Assembly (NCBI RefSeq): GCF_035222485.1
Contig: NC_085924.1
Coordinates: 4,154,001-4,218,000, forward strand
DNA length: 64,000 bases
Reading direction: 5' to 3'
Source: Podospora pseudoanserina
Taxonomy: Eukaryota > Ascomycota > Sordariomycetes > Sordariales > Podosporaceae
Below the pieces are notes generated by a model. It searched no databases, was not told the origin of the DNA, and saw only the letters and a list, made by a program, of their open reading frames with translations. Made by a program: the position numbers and the translations under genes. Each line of letters starts with the position of its first letter. The stretch's first letter is position 1. Shown here in pieces: positions 31,464 through 40,793 of the stretch.

Positions 31464-32534
31464 TCAAACCTCCGAGTCCAAGCCAAGGCCCTCCCAGATC
31501 GGACCTCCGGGGATAACATATGTCTGCACAAAACGAATCAGTGTTTTCTGGCCAAGAAATCATCATCCCAACAACCAACTTGGACGCACCGTCGTATTGA
31601 CATTCTCCTCGGAGTAAATGTCAACAAAAACACTCTCGTCTGCCCCCTCTGCTCGTCAGCTCAACCCTTTCCCTTTTTCCCTTCCCAATTCACAACTAGG
31701 TAACTCACCATCTTGATCATACGCCCCAGGGAAAACCTTCAGATACCCGCCCGGCACCTCCCCCTCCACCCCCTTCCCTTCCTTCCCCCCCCTCACCTCC
31801 AAGTGAGCACACTCGGGATAAAACTGAGGCCTGAACCCAACATGCAAACTGAGAATCTCATGTCTAATGATATACCTCCCACTGCCCAAACCCTCTGGCA
31901 GTCTCACCGGCCACAACCCCGGCTCCCCATCCCATCGCTGAAAACTCTTCTGATACCACGTTCCTAGCTCTAGTGTCCCATCCAATAAGCCTGCCTCCCA
32001 TATCTTGAACCATTTCGCTTCGGTCAGGTTGACAGCGTTGCAGTTGTCGTCCGGGCAGCGGGTGAGCCAGGCGGTCATGGGGCCGACGGGGTGAAGCCAG
32101 TAGTAGTACACCGCCGTGATGACCTCGCCCGCGCTGATCGGGATGGAGGACGGGGGGGGCGTGCCGGGGTCGTTGCATGCTAGGAAGGGGGAGGTGGGAC
32201 TGAAGAGGGGGTCGATGGTGATCCATTGGCGCTGGGTGAGCCAGGGTTTGTTGAGCTGTTCTTCTGGTGGGGTCGAGGGGTCGTATCTGCCTTCTCAGTC
32301 AGTGTCTTGAGTTGCAAGACAGGGAAAAAGTGGATTCATCGCTGGAGGTTGCAGGTGTCTTGGTGGTGGTAGAGGTCGAGCAGAAGGAAAGAAAAAGGAA
32401 TGCCGTCACATCCGTCCCTACCCTCGATACCAAGTCTCGCCAACCGTGTAGTTGGACAGTCCCCCGTGTGCAGACGCCGGCCCCGGGAGGAGGGCAGCAG
32501 CCAAGAATGCCGCCAAGATCACCGGTACCATCAT
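31464..32534 (-). CDS. AA9 lytic polysaccharide monooxygenase
   Basis: Four exons (32,534-32,422; 32,286-31,709; 31,639-31,590; 31,523-31,464) give 266 residues. A signal peptide MMVPVILAAFLAAALLPGPASA is cut before His23, which becomes the N-terminal copper ligand (HGGLSNYTVG). The second copper His is His103 in WLHPVGP; the axial region reads RHEILSLHVGFRPQFYPECAHLEV and matches the family 'HE..ALH....AQ.YP.C'. The C-terminus GPIWEGLGL corresponds to the usual 'PGP..W' end. No CBM1 follows. The enzyme oxidatively cleaves cellulose or hemicellulose outside the cell. Introns have donors GTAGGG, GTGAGT, GTGCGT; the last two split the short C-terminal exons. It is divergent from the CE15 gene. 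Confidence 0.88.
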
Positions 32535-33206
32535 CACGACTTCCCACCAAAGTCAGGTTTTGGGGTCCGTAGGAGAGGAAAAGGCTGGGCACAGTGGGCA
32601 GGTATGCTTGGGCAACGGAGGGTGTATATCAAGTCCGAGGAGGCTCTTTCGTTGTGGAAAACTAGCCCACTCTCACCTCTTCTGCAAATTTACATGGCTG
32701 TATATTTTCCACTTTCGCAAACCAGCTCCAGTTGGAGAATCCGCTTCCCAGCAGATCGGGAATGGCCAAAATCTCATGGAACAACTCACGACCCGTTCGC
32801 CATCAGACGAAAACTCGGTCGTCCCGGACGAGATGAGCTGCGCGCTCAGGGATGGACTGGTCTTCCCTAAAGAGATTCAGGAGTGATCTCAGGCACGTTC
32901 CCCGCACATAATCTAGATAAATAGACCTTGTGACGAAGACACGGCGTTGTACATATGGCGGCTATATTTGACCGCCACTGCCCACCCGGTCTCTGGGTAA
33001 GTGGCGGCAATATCAACAACCAGCACCTGCAATTTTGACAAAATGTGCAATAATCATGAGTGCAAAATTGGTATCACGATCTCTGCTGATTGCCTCGTTG
33101 ATTCGATAAAATGGGCCGCAAAACAAGGATGCGATCGAAAGGTTCAAGAACCAAACGCCAAGCCCAAGGTAGGTAAGGCGTATCGATGGTGGCGAGTAAG
33201 TGATCC

Positions 33207-33261
33207 CATGTGGCACTCATGTGGCAGTCGTGTGGCCGCCGTGTGGCATTCATGTGGCATT
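33207..33261. repeat. Five-copy 11-bp tandem repeat (CRTGTGGCANT)
   Basis: Five adjacent 11-base units vary around CATGTGGCACT: CATGTGGCACT, CATGTGGCAGT, CGTGTGGCCGC, CGTGTGGCATT, CATGTGGCATT. The shared core is RTGTGGC. A period near one helical turn places each copy on the same DNA face. It lies about 0.7 kb from the AA9 start and 1.2 kb from the CE15 start. Confidence 0.85.
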
Positions 33262-34387
33262 GAAGGACCTTGCCAGCATGCCCTGCAACATGTCGGCAGT
33301 CTTAGAGAGCTCAATCAATTGGTCTGGGGTACATGGGGTGCCCCGAATTCTCCGGCGTGGGGCACCATCGACTTTTGCCGCGAACCCCAACGTCACTGCG
33401 AGATCTGTCAAGCTGGCTTGGCGGACATATGGCCCACTGGAGCCTGAGTACCCGTGACGATCGGGGAGCCAAGCTAGTGACAGCCGTTCTGGAACGCTCA
33501 GGTTGAGTTGGGATGTTGGTAGGTCTTGTCAGGGGCAGACCGGTATTGCTGTATTAGGTACCACCATCGACGCAGCGTCGTCTTCCACTTGGTAGACGAT
33601 CAGTGGACCGATGTTCTCCAGATCCAACAAGTTTAGAAACCTCAACGATTCGGCCAAGACAAGATGGAAACGAAACAAACACAACAATAAAAGAGATGAT
33701 AAATCCTGCCCCAAGCCCGTCTCGTCAATCCCACAATCGGGACTGGGTCAGCCGTGGCTGCATTCGGAAGCATCCCGTCGGCCGGTGCCAATCGGCGGTC
33801 GAAGTAGAGGCCGAGGGTCAATGAGAAGGTGTGTGTTTGATCTGCGATGCGCCGGCAAATATCCATATTACCCCCAATCAGTCCCCAATCTCGTCGAGAA
33901 TTCACACGGGCTTGGGAACACGTGCAGCCTCCGCCATCATCCAAAGTGCCAAGACAGGGTAACAACAGACAGCCGTCTTTGTTTTGCCTTCTGCCGCCGC
34001 CGCACGCATTTTGACCCCTGTTGACAGGAGACAACCACATTGAATTCACCCTGCCAACCAACCAAATGTCAACCATCGCCATCGATCTGGGTGGGGTACA
34101 GCGTCCGTTCCCGGGGGAGGGAGGACAAGCAAGGCTGCACCGTCTTCTTCGCCACGCTTGAGGAATCTGAGAAGCGGATTGGAGGAATTATTCTTGTAGG
34201 GGTTGACCAAGATTCAATATCAGCTCGACCCATGATTGATTGCAGCCGGCAAGGCCGCAGGGAAGCAAGCGTCCGGAGAATATTGCAGATGACGCCGCGC
34301 CAGGCACAGCTCCCGCATCCCTTTTTGCCCCCTACCACCGAACCGGGATGGGGCTCTTGAGGGGAGGCCGAGCGAGTAGCTGAGTCC

Positions 34388-34395
34388 ATATAAGG
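34388..34395 (+). promoter_or_regulatory. TATA-like element of CE15 gene
   Basis: CATATAAG lies about 95 bases before the CE15 ATG, a usual TATA distance for a strongly expressed secreted-enzyme gene. Not tested. Confidence 0.45.
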
Positions 34396-34488
34396 ATCAG
34401 AAGTCGTCAAACGACTTGCCATGGGAAGGGGTAACCAACTCTTTGTGTTCATCTCTTGACAGCACGTCTCCTCGCAAGAATCGTCATC

Positions 34489-35676
34489 ATGGTCCATCTC
34501 GCTTCCGCCCTTCTCGTGGCCAGCGCGGCCTTTGCCGTTGCCGCTCCCGCCAACGAGATCTTTGAGCGTCAGACCTGCTCCGTCCAGGCCAACTACCCGA
34601 CCCAGAACAATTCCAAGCTCCCCGATCCGTTCACCAGCGCCAGCGGGCAAAAGATCACCACCAAGGCCGACTTTGAGTGCCGCCAGGAGGAGATCAGCAA
34701 GATCATGCAGCAGTATGAGTTCGGTGTCTACCCACCACCCCCCGACAGCGTCACCGGTACCATGAGCGGAAACAACATCCAGGTCCGCGTGACTGTCGGC
34801 AGCAAGAGCATCACCTTCAGCGCCGGCATCCGCAAGCCATCCGGCAGCGGTCCTTTCCCCGCCATCATCGGTGTCGGTGGCGCCTCCATCCCCATCCCCA
34901 GCAACGTTGCCACCATCACCTTTGGCAACGACGCCTTCGGTGCCCAGTCCGGTATGGGTTCTCGCGGCCGCGGTCAGTTCTACGACCTCTTCGGCAGCAG
35001 CCACTCGGCTGGTTCCCTTACCGCTTGGGCTTGGGGTATTGACCGGTTGATCGATGCTCTGGAGAAGACCCCTGCTGCGGGTATCGACACCACACGTCTC
35101 GGCGTGACCGGCTGCTCCCGCAACGGCAAGGGTGCCTTTGTTGCCGGCGCCTTCGTCAAGCGCATCGCCCTCACCATCCCCCAGGAGTCCGGTGCCGGTG
35201 GTGCGGCCTGCTGGCGCATCTCTGACCAGCAAAAGTCGTCTGGCGCCAACATCCAGACTGCCAGTCAAATCATTGGCGAGCAGCCCTGGTTCTCCAAAAA
35301 CTTTGACGCGCACGTCCGCTCCATCACCAACATCCCGCAGGATCACCACTTCCTCGCGGCCATGATCGTGCCCCGTGGTCTCGCCGTGTTTGAGAACAAC
35401 ATCGACTGGCTCGGCCCCGTCTCCACCACCGGCTGCATGCGTGCTGGTCGCCAAATCTACAAGGCTTACGGCGTGCCCAACAACATGGGCTTCTCGCTCA
35501 TCGGTGGCCACAACCACTGCCAGTTCCCCAGCGGACAGAACTCGGAGCTCAACCAGTACATCAACTACTTCCTGCTCAAGAGCGGCACCGCCCCCGGCTC
35601 GGTGGAGCGCAGCACTTCCAACGCCAACACTGATGCTTGGTACCCATGGGCCGCCAGCGCTCCCACCCTTTCCTGA
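34489..35676 (+). CDS. Glucuronoyl methylesterase (CE15, Cip2-like)
   Basis: An intronless frame of 395 residues. Signal peptide MVHLASALLVASAAFAVA is followed by a possible Kex2-like site (FERQ). The domain covers residues about 30-390. The catalytic triad is visible: Ser210 in VTGCSRNGKGA (the CE15 GCSRxGKG motif), Glu233 in PQESGAGG, and His341 in GGHNHCQF. The enzyme hydrolyses esters between lignin alcohols and 4-O-methyl-glucuronic acid of xylan, outside the cell. Unlike Cip2 of Trichoderma, it has no N-terminal CBM1. ATG 34,489 is chosen because it starts the signal peptide; an in-frame codon further up would add a non-signal extension. Divergent from the AA9 gene, so joint induction on plant wall is likely. 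Confidence 0.93.
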   Translation: MVHLASALLVASAAFAVAAPANEIFERQTCSVQANYPTQNNSKLPDPFTSASGQKITTKADFECRQEEISKIMQQYEFGVYPPPPDSVTGTMSGNNIQVRVTVGSKSITFSAGIRKPSGSGPFPAIIGVGGASIPIPSNVATITFGNDAFGAQSGMGSRGRGQFYDLFGSSHSAGSLTAWAWGIDRLIDALEKTPAAGIDTTRLGVTGCSRNGKGAFVAGAFVKRIALTIPQESGAGGAACWRISDQQKSSGANIQTASQIIGEQPWFSKNFDAHVRSITNIPQDHHFLAAMIVPRGLAVFENNIDWLGPVSTTGCMRAGRQIYKAYGVPNNMGFSLIGGHNHCQFPSGQNSELNQYINYFLLKSGTAPGSVERSTSNANTDAWYPWAASAPTLS

Positions 35677-37067
35677 GCGGTTGCAGGAGTGTGAAGATGT
35701 TTGGGTCAGGGGTCGAAAAGGTGTGGTTCTTGTCGATAGCAAAGCTCGTTTGAGGGCTGGGAGGAGGACTGGGCATGTAAATATGGGAAAATATATGACG
35801 GGTTTTCTGGAGCTTATCTTTGTGCCCCGAAACAGAACGGTGCCTGGTGATGTGTCGAAAGCTGCCCCAAAAGAATCCTGTTGTGGTGAACCACAACGGT
35901 GATGCTTTGCCGAGAACTCGATGATAAGAGTGGTCCGGATACCAGCTTCGTGCTTCCCGGTGCTGGGTGAGCGATGTCGTAAGTAGGTTGCAGACCGAGA
36001 AAGATCAGGGGTAAGGTCTCGAGGATCAATGGACAATGAGACCAATTAAGGAGAAGAGATCCCCTGTGATGTGCCGTATCTATTGGTCTTCCTGACTGTG
36101 AGAAAGTGTGGTTGGAGGACACGGGGAGATGTGGTTTGTCATCTGCAGTGGAACAGAGCTCAGGAGCTTGGACCTTCTTGTGGCCCCTGCTATCAGCTGG
36201 AAGCATAAGCATTCCGGGGATAACCGGGTTTACACAAGCTGTGGGTATTACGGTTGACAGTTGCGGGCCGGCAACGCGGGGTGGGTGGTGGAGTTGCTGA
36301 AGTTTACACCAACGACAGCTCAAACCAGAGTCGTCATTGTCCCAGGATTTTCCATCTTCTGATATCTGCTTCAGTCCAATCGCTTTATCTTCTTCTGCGG
36401 TCTTGTGCCGTTTTGCATTCCTCGATTCATGACGCCCCATAAGCCCCTGCTGTACAACATGTCCTCATGGAAGGAAGTCTTCCCACTCGGTGCCCCCAGT
36501 TGGTTGGTAGGCCCATCTGATAAGCTTTCCAGGTCCAATGTCTACCGAGAGAGGAGGATGCAGTTGGGAACCATTGGATACGCCATTTTCGGACATGTTT
36601 GTCTTGGCCCGCAATATTCCACCATCTGCGCCATCTATTGCCTCGACATATTCCCGTGTCTGGAGAACGGCAGCCGAGTTGGGCGAGGGCATTCGGGCCT
36701 TGGCAACACCCCAACCAGGGCATCCTTCCCCCTACATTACCTAGCACCGCCGGTGGATATGGGGGACGGAGGGTGAGAGCCCATCTCAGCCAAGAACGAT
36801 CGTCTCCGGGTTTAAACACGGACACAGAATCCCCCCAGGTTGGTCATCATCCTGACAGAGGCAGGATTATTGATGAGACAGTTCCGTCGGCCCGTACAGC
36901 TGAAAGTTCTGTATCCTTTCTATTTTCATTATGTCAATGAAGCTGGGGTATCTGCCCCGGTTGACCCGTCTTCCAAATAGCTTTGGAAGCTGACCGCTTG
37001 CTCCTTTTCCCCCTTCTCTTCACCTTTCGTCTTGTCTTTCCTCGAGCTTTTAGGCTCAACAGCAGTC
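35677..37067. other. Intergenic between CE15 and MFS genes
   Basis: The first part should hold the CE15 3' UTR and the last part the MFS promoter; a CTTTTCCCCCTTCTCTTCACC pyrimidine tract lies just before the MFS start. I see no coding content. Confidence 0.4.
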
Positions 37068-38912
37068 ATGGCAAGCCCCGGGCCGTCGACGACAACGGCT
37101 GTCGACAGACATGCCAAAGAACTCAATATTACCACTCTTTACTTGACCTTCGAGACAGCACTCCCCAGTCCTCTGTTCAACCAGAATACTCACCCTGCCA
37201 CCCCAACAAGCAGGGTTCCACAACCACCCGACCTGACGCCCTATGCTGATCCTCGAACTTGGGCACCACATCGCAAGAATGTGCTCCTTTTCTTGTCATG
37301 CGTAGCAACCTTCTTGACAGCCTACACCTCAGGCTCCTACTCTCCGCCCGCCGAACTCATACAAGCCTCTCTTTCGCCAGTCCCTTCGAGCGTTGAGCCT
37401 GTTCTGGCCGGCATCACCACCTTCTGCGTCGGCTTTGGGTTTGCCCCGATGATGCTCGCCCCTCTTTCAGAGATGAATGGCCGATATCCCGTCTTTGTGT
37501 GTGCCGGCATCGTCTACGTCGTGTTCCAGGGTGTCTGCGGTGTGGTGACTTCGCTCGCAGGCATGCTGGTTGCCAGATTCTTGGTTGGAGTGGGGGCAAG
37601 CGTTTTCAGCACCATGGTTGGCGGCGTTATTGCTGATATGTACGCAAACGAGGAACGAAACACGCCGATGGCCTTGTTCAGTGGATCTGTCCTTGCCGGT
37701 ACCGGACTCGGGCCCATGGTTTGTGCCGTCATGGCCGAGCGATGGGGAGATGTTGAGAGATATCCGAACATGTGGAAATGGACTTGGTGGCATCAGGTGA
37801 TCATGTCTGGGGTGTTGATGGTGGCTTTTGTGGTGTTCTTCAAGGAAAGCAGGGGAAGCGTGCTGCTGAGCCGGAAAGCCAAGGCGCTGAACAGGTGGTA
37901 CGAAGAGCTGGAAAATGAAGGTTACTATGGGCTCTGCTTTGAGGACGAACAGGGACAGGAGAAGGCGAGCGAGAATATGGCGAGCTCAGAAGACAGCACA
38001 GACGACAGATATGACGAAAAGAGATCGTTCTCGCCCTCAGCCAGTAGACATGAAAGGGGCCCTTCCATTAAGCGCGTCAGATGGGTGGTCAAAGAAGACG
38101 AGGAGCGCGCCTCTATCGGCAAAATGATTGCCATATCATCCTCCCGCCCTTTCTACCTGCTCTTCACTGAGCCGGTCATTTTCTTCTTCTCCGCCTGGGT
38201 CGCCTTTGCGTGGGGAGTCCTCTATCTAACATTCGGCTCCATCCCTTATGTATTCCAGCATGTCTACGGCTGGTCTCTCGAGCAATCGGGGCACGCTTTC
38301 ACAGCCATTATCCTAGGCGCCGTCGTCGGAACCACAATGAGCATCTACCAGCAGCGGCTGCTGTCTCATCCCAAATGGGTTGACCCTCGCGAAGTGCTGA
38401 CCTCTACTTCCACGACTACATCTTCCCTGTCGGACGAAACACCAGCGCCAGCAAATGGAACAGACAAGATATGGTCCATCCTCCGAACCTACTTTCCCTC
38501 TTCCTCTCCCGAATCCCGCTTGTATTTTTCCTGTCTTACCTCTACACTCCTTCCTATCGGCCTCTACCTCTTTGGCTTCACCGCCAAGCCAGAAATTCAC
38601 TGGATCTTCCCCGCAATAGGGATATTTCTCTGCACCATGGGCATTTTGAGCATCTACCTCGCAGTGTTCAACTACTTTGCCGACGTCTATCATAAATACG
38701 CCTCTTCTGCCCTCGCTGCGCAGTCCCTGTGTCGGAACTTGGTTGGTGGCGCCTTCCCTCTGGTGACGAGGCTGATGTACAGGAATCTGGGAGAGGCCAA
38801 AGCAGGGGCGGTCTTGGGGACTATTGCGGTTGTACTATCGGTTGTGCCTTGGGTGTTGGTTTGGAAGGGGGAGGAGATCAGGGGGAGGAGTGTTTTTGCT
38901 TTTGTCGCTTGA
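37068..38912 (+). CDS. MFS drug/polyamine transporter (DHA1, 12 TM)
   Basis: An intronless frame of 614 residues from ATG 37,068. A cytosolic N-terminus of about 80 residues includes PRTWAPHRKNVLLFLSC, the usual lead into TM1. Residues LAPLSEMNGRYPVFVCA hold the motif-A loop between TM2 and TM3, and VARFLVGVGAS...GGVIADMY match TM4/5 of DHA1 members. A long charged central loop (about residues 280-360) divides the halves, followed by RPFYLLFTEPVIFFFSAWVA. Such proteins export drugs or polyamines by proton antiport at the plasma membrane. A second cytosolic loop near residue 450 is Ser/Thr-rich. The substrate is unknown. Same orientation as the CE15 gene. Confidence 0.88.
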   Translation: MASPGPSTTTAVDRHAKELNITTLYLTFETALPSPLFNQNTHPATPTSRVPQPPDLTPYADPRTWAPHRKNVLLFLSCVATFLTAYTSGSYSPPAELIQASLSPVPSSVEPVLAGITTFCVGFGFAPMMLAPLSEMNGRYPVFVCAGIVYVVFQGVCGVVTSLAGMLVARFLVGVGASVFSTMVGGVIADMYANEERNTPMALFSGSVLAGTGLGPMVCAVMAERWGDVERYPNMWKWTWWHQVIMSGVLMVAFVVFFKESRGSVLLSRKAKALNRWYEELENEGYYGLCFEDEQGQEKASENMASSEDSTDDRYDEKRSFSPSASRHERGPSIKRVRWVVKEDEERASIGKMIAISSSRPFYLLFTEPVIFFFSAWVAFAWGVLYLTFGSIPYVFQHVYGWSLEQSGHAFTAIILGAVVGTTMSIYQQRLLSHPKWVDPREVLTSTSTTTSSLSDETPAPANGTDKIWSILRTYFPSSSPESRLYFSCLTSTLLPIGLYLFGFTAKPEIHWIFPAIGIFLCTMGILSIYLAVFNYFADVYHKYASSALAAQSLCRNLVGGAFPLVTRLMYRNLGEAKAGAVLGTIAVVLSVVPWVLVWKGEEIRGRSVFAFVA

Positions 38913-39071
38913 CAAGACAACATGAACTGATCTCGGCTTCACAAACTTGAAATCAAAAGCCATTTCCTCTATTAAATAAACACCAAGGGAAGGAAAAACG
39001 TTTAAAGACATCACAAACATGGTATCATGACTCATAACAAACCAAGCCCCCTCAAACTCAATCAAGACTCC

Positions 39072-40343
39072 TCAATCAACATCTTCATCAGCCTCCACCT
39101 TTGCCCCCTCCAACTTCTTCCTCGCCTCCTCCACCATCTTATCCTCATTGACTTTCCCATTCTTCGAGTCCTCCCCGTCCTCCCTTATCTCAACATCATC
39201 CGCCAACGGCGCCCCCTGTTCCCCCTCCAAAGCCCCCGACCTCTTCTTCAACGCCTCAATCGCAGCCGGCTTCAAGCTCCCATCCTCATTGACATCCCCC
39301 TTCAGGTGCAGTGTAAACAACACTACCAGGTAAACCTGCTTCGTCTTTTTGTTGCGGAGGACATACCTAAGCTTGGTGTGAGCGTTTGACCTTGTTACTA
39401 TCAATCGTCGTTTCAGCACTTGCTGCTTTCCCACGGTGCAAGGGGCACAACGAGGTTGAAAAGTGTAAAGCCAAGATAGGTAATAGTTGACAAAAAGAAC
39501 CCCCCCTCCCCCAAAAAAAAAAAAACAGACATACCTCAACCCCTGCCCATCCCAATACCTCATAATCCCCAACCCAAACCCAGGCAACCTCAACGCAAAC
39601 TCCCCAAAGTCAATGTAAGGGTTATAAAAATCAACCGCATACTCCCTCCCATACTCCCAAACCCACCTCTCCAGATTCTCCCCCTTCAACCCCCACTTCA
39701 TCCTCCCCCTGCCCTCCCGTGGAACCCCCCTCTCAATTCTCCATTTTTCATCCCCCCCTTCCCCAACCCAAATCCCGCCCTTCTTTGGGTCATCCTCCAC
39801 CCCAGGCCCAACATGCACAGCGTTAAAGCTACTCAACCCAGCTCCATACAGATACGGCGTGTCAGCGTACGGATCCCCCTCCAACCCGGGATCAACCCAC
39901 CACTTGACAATCCTCATCGCGGCCCCGAACCCAGGCGGGAGTCTGTCACGGATAGGATGGTCAAAGTCATTCCCGAACTGCAGGTCCCCTCCTTTTACAC
40001 CAATTTCATCATCCTCTTCAATCTCCTCCCCTTCATCATCCTCCGCTTCCCCGATCTCGTTCCTGTGCGACTCGTCCTTCTCCGGAGCGTGAAGCTTAAA
40101 CTTGAAAGCGATCGAGTACTGGTCATTATTGGACTTGTGCGGCTCCTGTTCAAAATAAGGAGAGGTTCTGGGAGCAGTGGGGGGGACAGAGCGGTGGTAG
40201 TTTTGGATACGGACGTTGAGGCTAGCAGAAATCAAATCGGACGAGATGGTGGTTGGGGTGGGAGAGTTGACGTTGACGAGCTGGTGGGTCGACAGGTCGT
40301 AGGACGGCCCGGCTGTGACGCGGAGCACGTATTTGTCTGCCAT
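39072..40343 (-). CDS. DUF1769 family protein
   Basis: Two exons (40,343-39,535 and 39,366-39,072; intron 39,367-39,534, donor GTATGT, acceptor TTAG) give 367 residues. The N-terminus MADKYVLRVTAGPSYDLSTH matches the conserved start of the fungal DUF1769 family; later IRDRLPPGFGAAMRIVKWWVDPGLEGDPYADTPYLYG is shortened here to its key parts VKWWVDP and PYLYG, and FALRLPGFGLGIMRYWDGQGLRYVLRN joins across the intron. Family function is unknown. ATG 40,343 is taken as start because the frame upstream has no ATG, though it stays open through a His/Gln repeat. The C-terminus is acidic and helical. The 168-base intron is unusually long and has an A13 tract. Confidence 0.82.
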   Translation of the reverse strand: MADKYVLRVTAGPSYDLSTHQLVNVNSPTPTTISSDLISASLNVRIQNYHRSVPPTAPRTSPYFEQEPHKSNNDQYSIAFKFKLHAPEKDESHRNEIGEAEDDEGEEIEEDDEIGVKGGDLQFGNDFDHPIRDRLPPGFGAAMRIVKWWVDPGLEGDPYADTPYLYGAGLSSFNAVHVGPGVEDDPKKGGIWVGEGGDEKWRIERGVPREGRGRMKWGLKGENLERWVWEYGREYAVDFYNPYIDFGEFALRLPGFGLGIMRYWDGQGLRYVCFFFFGGGGVLFVNYYLSWLYTFQPRCAPCTVGKQQVLKRRLIVTRSNAHTKLRYVLRNKKTKQVYLVVLFTLHLKGDVNEDGSLKPAAIEALKKRSGALEGEQGAPLADDVEIREDGEDSKNGKVNEDKMVEEARKKLEGAKVEADEDVD

Positions 40344-40793
40344 TTGTAAGAACCTACACTGCCGTTGCTGTTGCTGTTGCTGTTGTTGTTGTTGTTGTTG
40401 TTGTTGATGATGTTGATGTTGATGATGATGATGATGATGTGGTGTGTTCAAAATGGTGATGGGTTATTGAAGATGGGGGAGTATTGACTGGCCGTTCAGG
40501 AATACAGGCACTTATTTAACAACAGAATTGACTGAAAAGCAGCTTGAGTGCACCCGTCATCATGGCCGCCCAGAATTAATGACGTCGTCGGGCACTATCA
40601 ATCGCCCCACATGTGATATTCAGGGACCAGCTCGCGCAGCCAATCAGATCAAGACAATTCACGCTGAGTCTTCAGAATCGGGAAACTGACCAACAAGAGA
40701 CAAGTGTTGGCACAGGCTTCTCTATGTATTCAGCGCTCACTTATTACTTAGCATATAACAAGTCTACCATATCATACAGTCGTCACCAACCAT
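40344..40793. other. Spacer between RPN2 and DUF1769 genes
   Basis: Besides the trinucleotide repeat it holds the DUF1769 promoter and the RPN2 3' end. Both genes are on the minus strand. Nothing else is seen. Confidence 0.4.
40361..40440 (-). repeat. (CAN)n trinucleotide repeat in DUF1769 leader
   Basis: On the minus strand about 26 CAT/CAA/CAG codons run in frame with the DUF1769 start, which begins 18 bases later. If translated they would give poly-His then poly-Gln. There is no ATG upstream in frame, so they are probably 5' UTR. Confidence 0.85.

Larger units (their letters stand above)
32535..34488. other. Shared upstream region of AA9 and CE15 genes
   Basis: This 1.95 kb separates two divergent lignocellulose genes. 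It holds the 11-bp tandem array at 33,207-33,261 and a TATA-like element near CE15, listed separately. No gene-like frame is recognised in it. Confidence 0.5.

Noticed and set aside
34069-36045. 658-codon minus-strand frame opposite the CE15 gene
   Set aside because: It is the antisense of a GC-biased coding frame; its text has no domain, and the plus strand shows a full signal peptide and catalytic triad.
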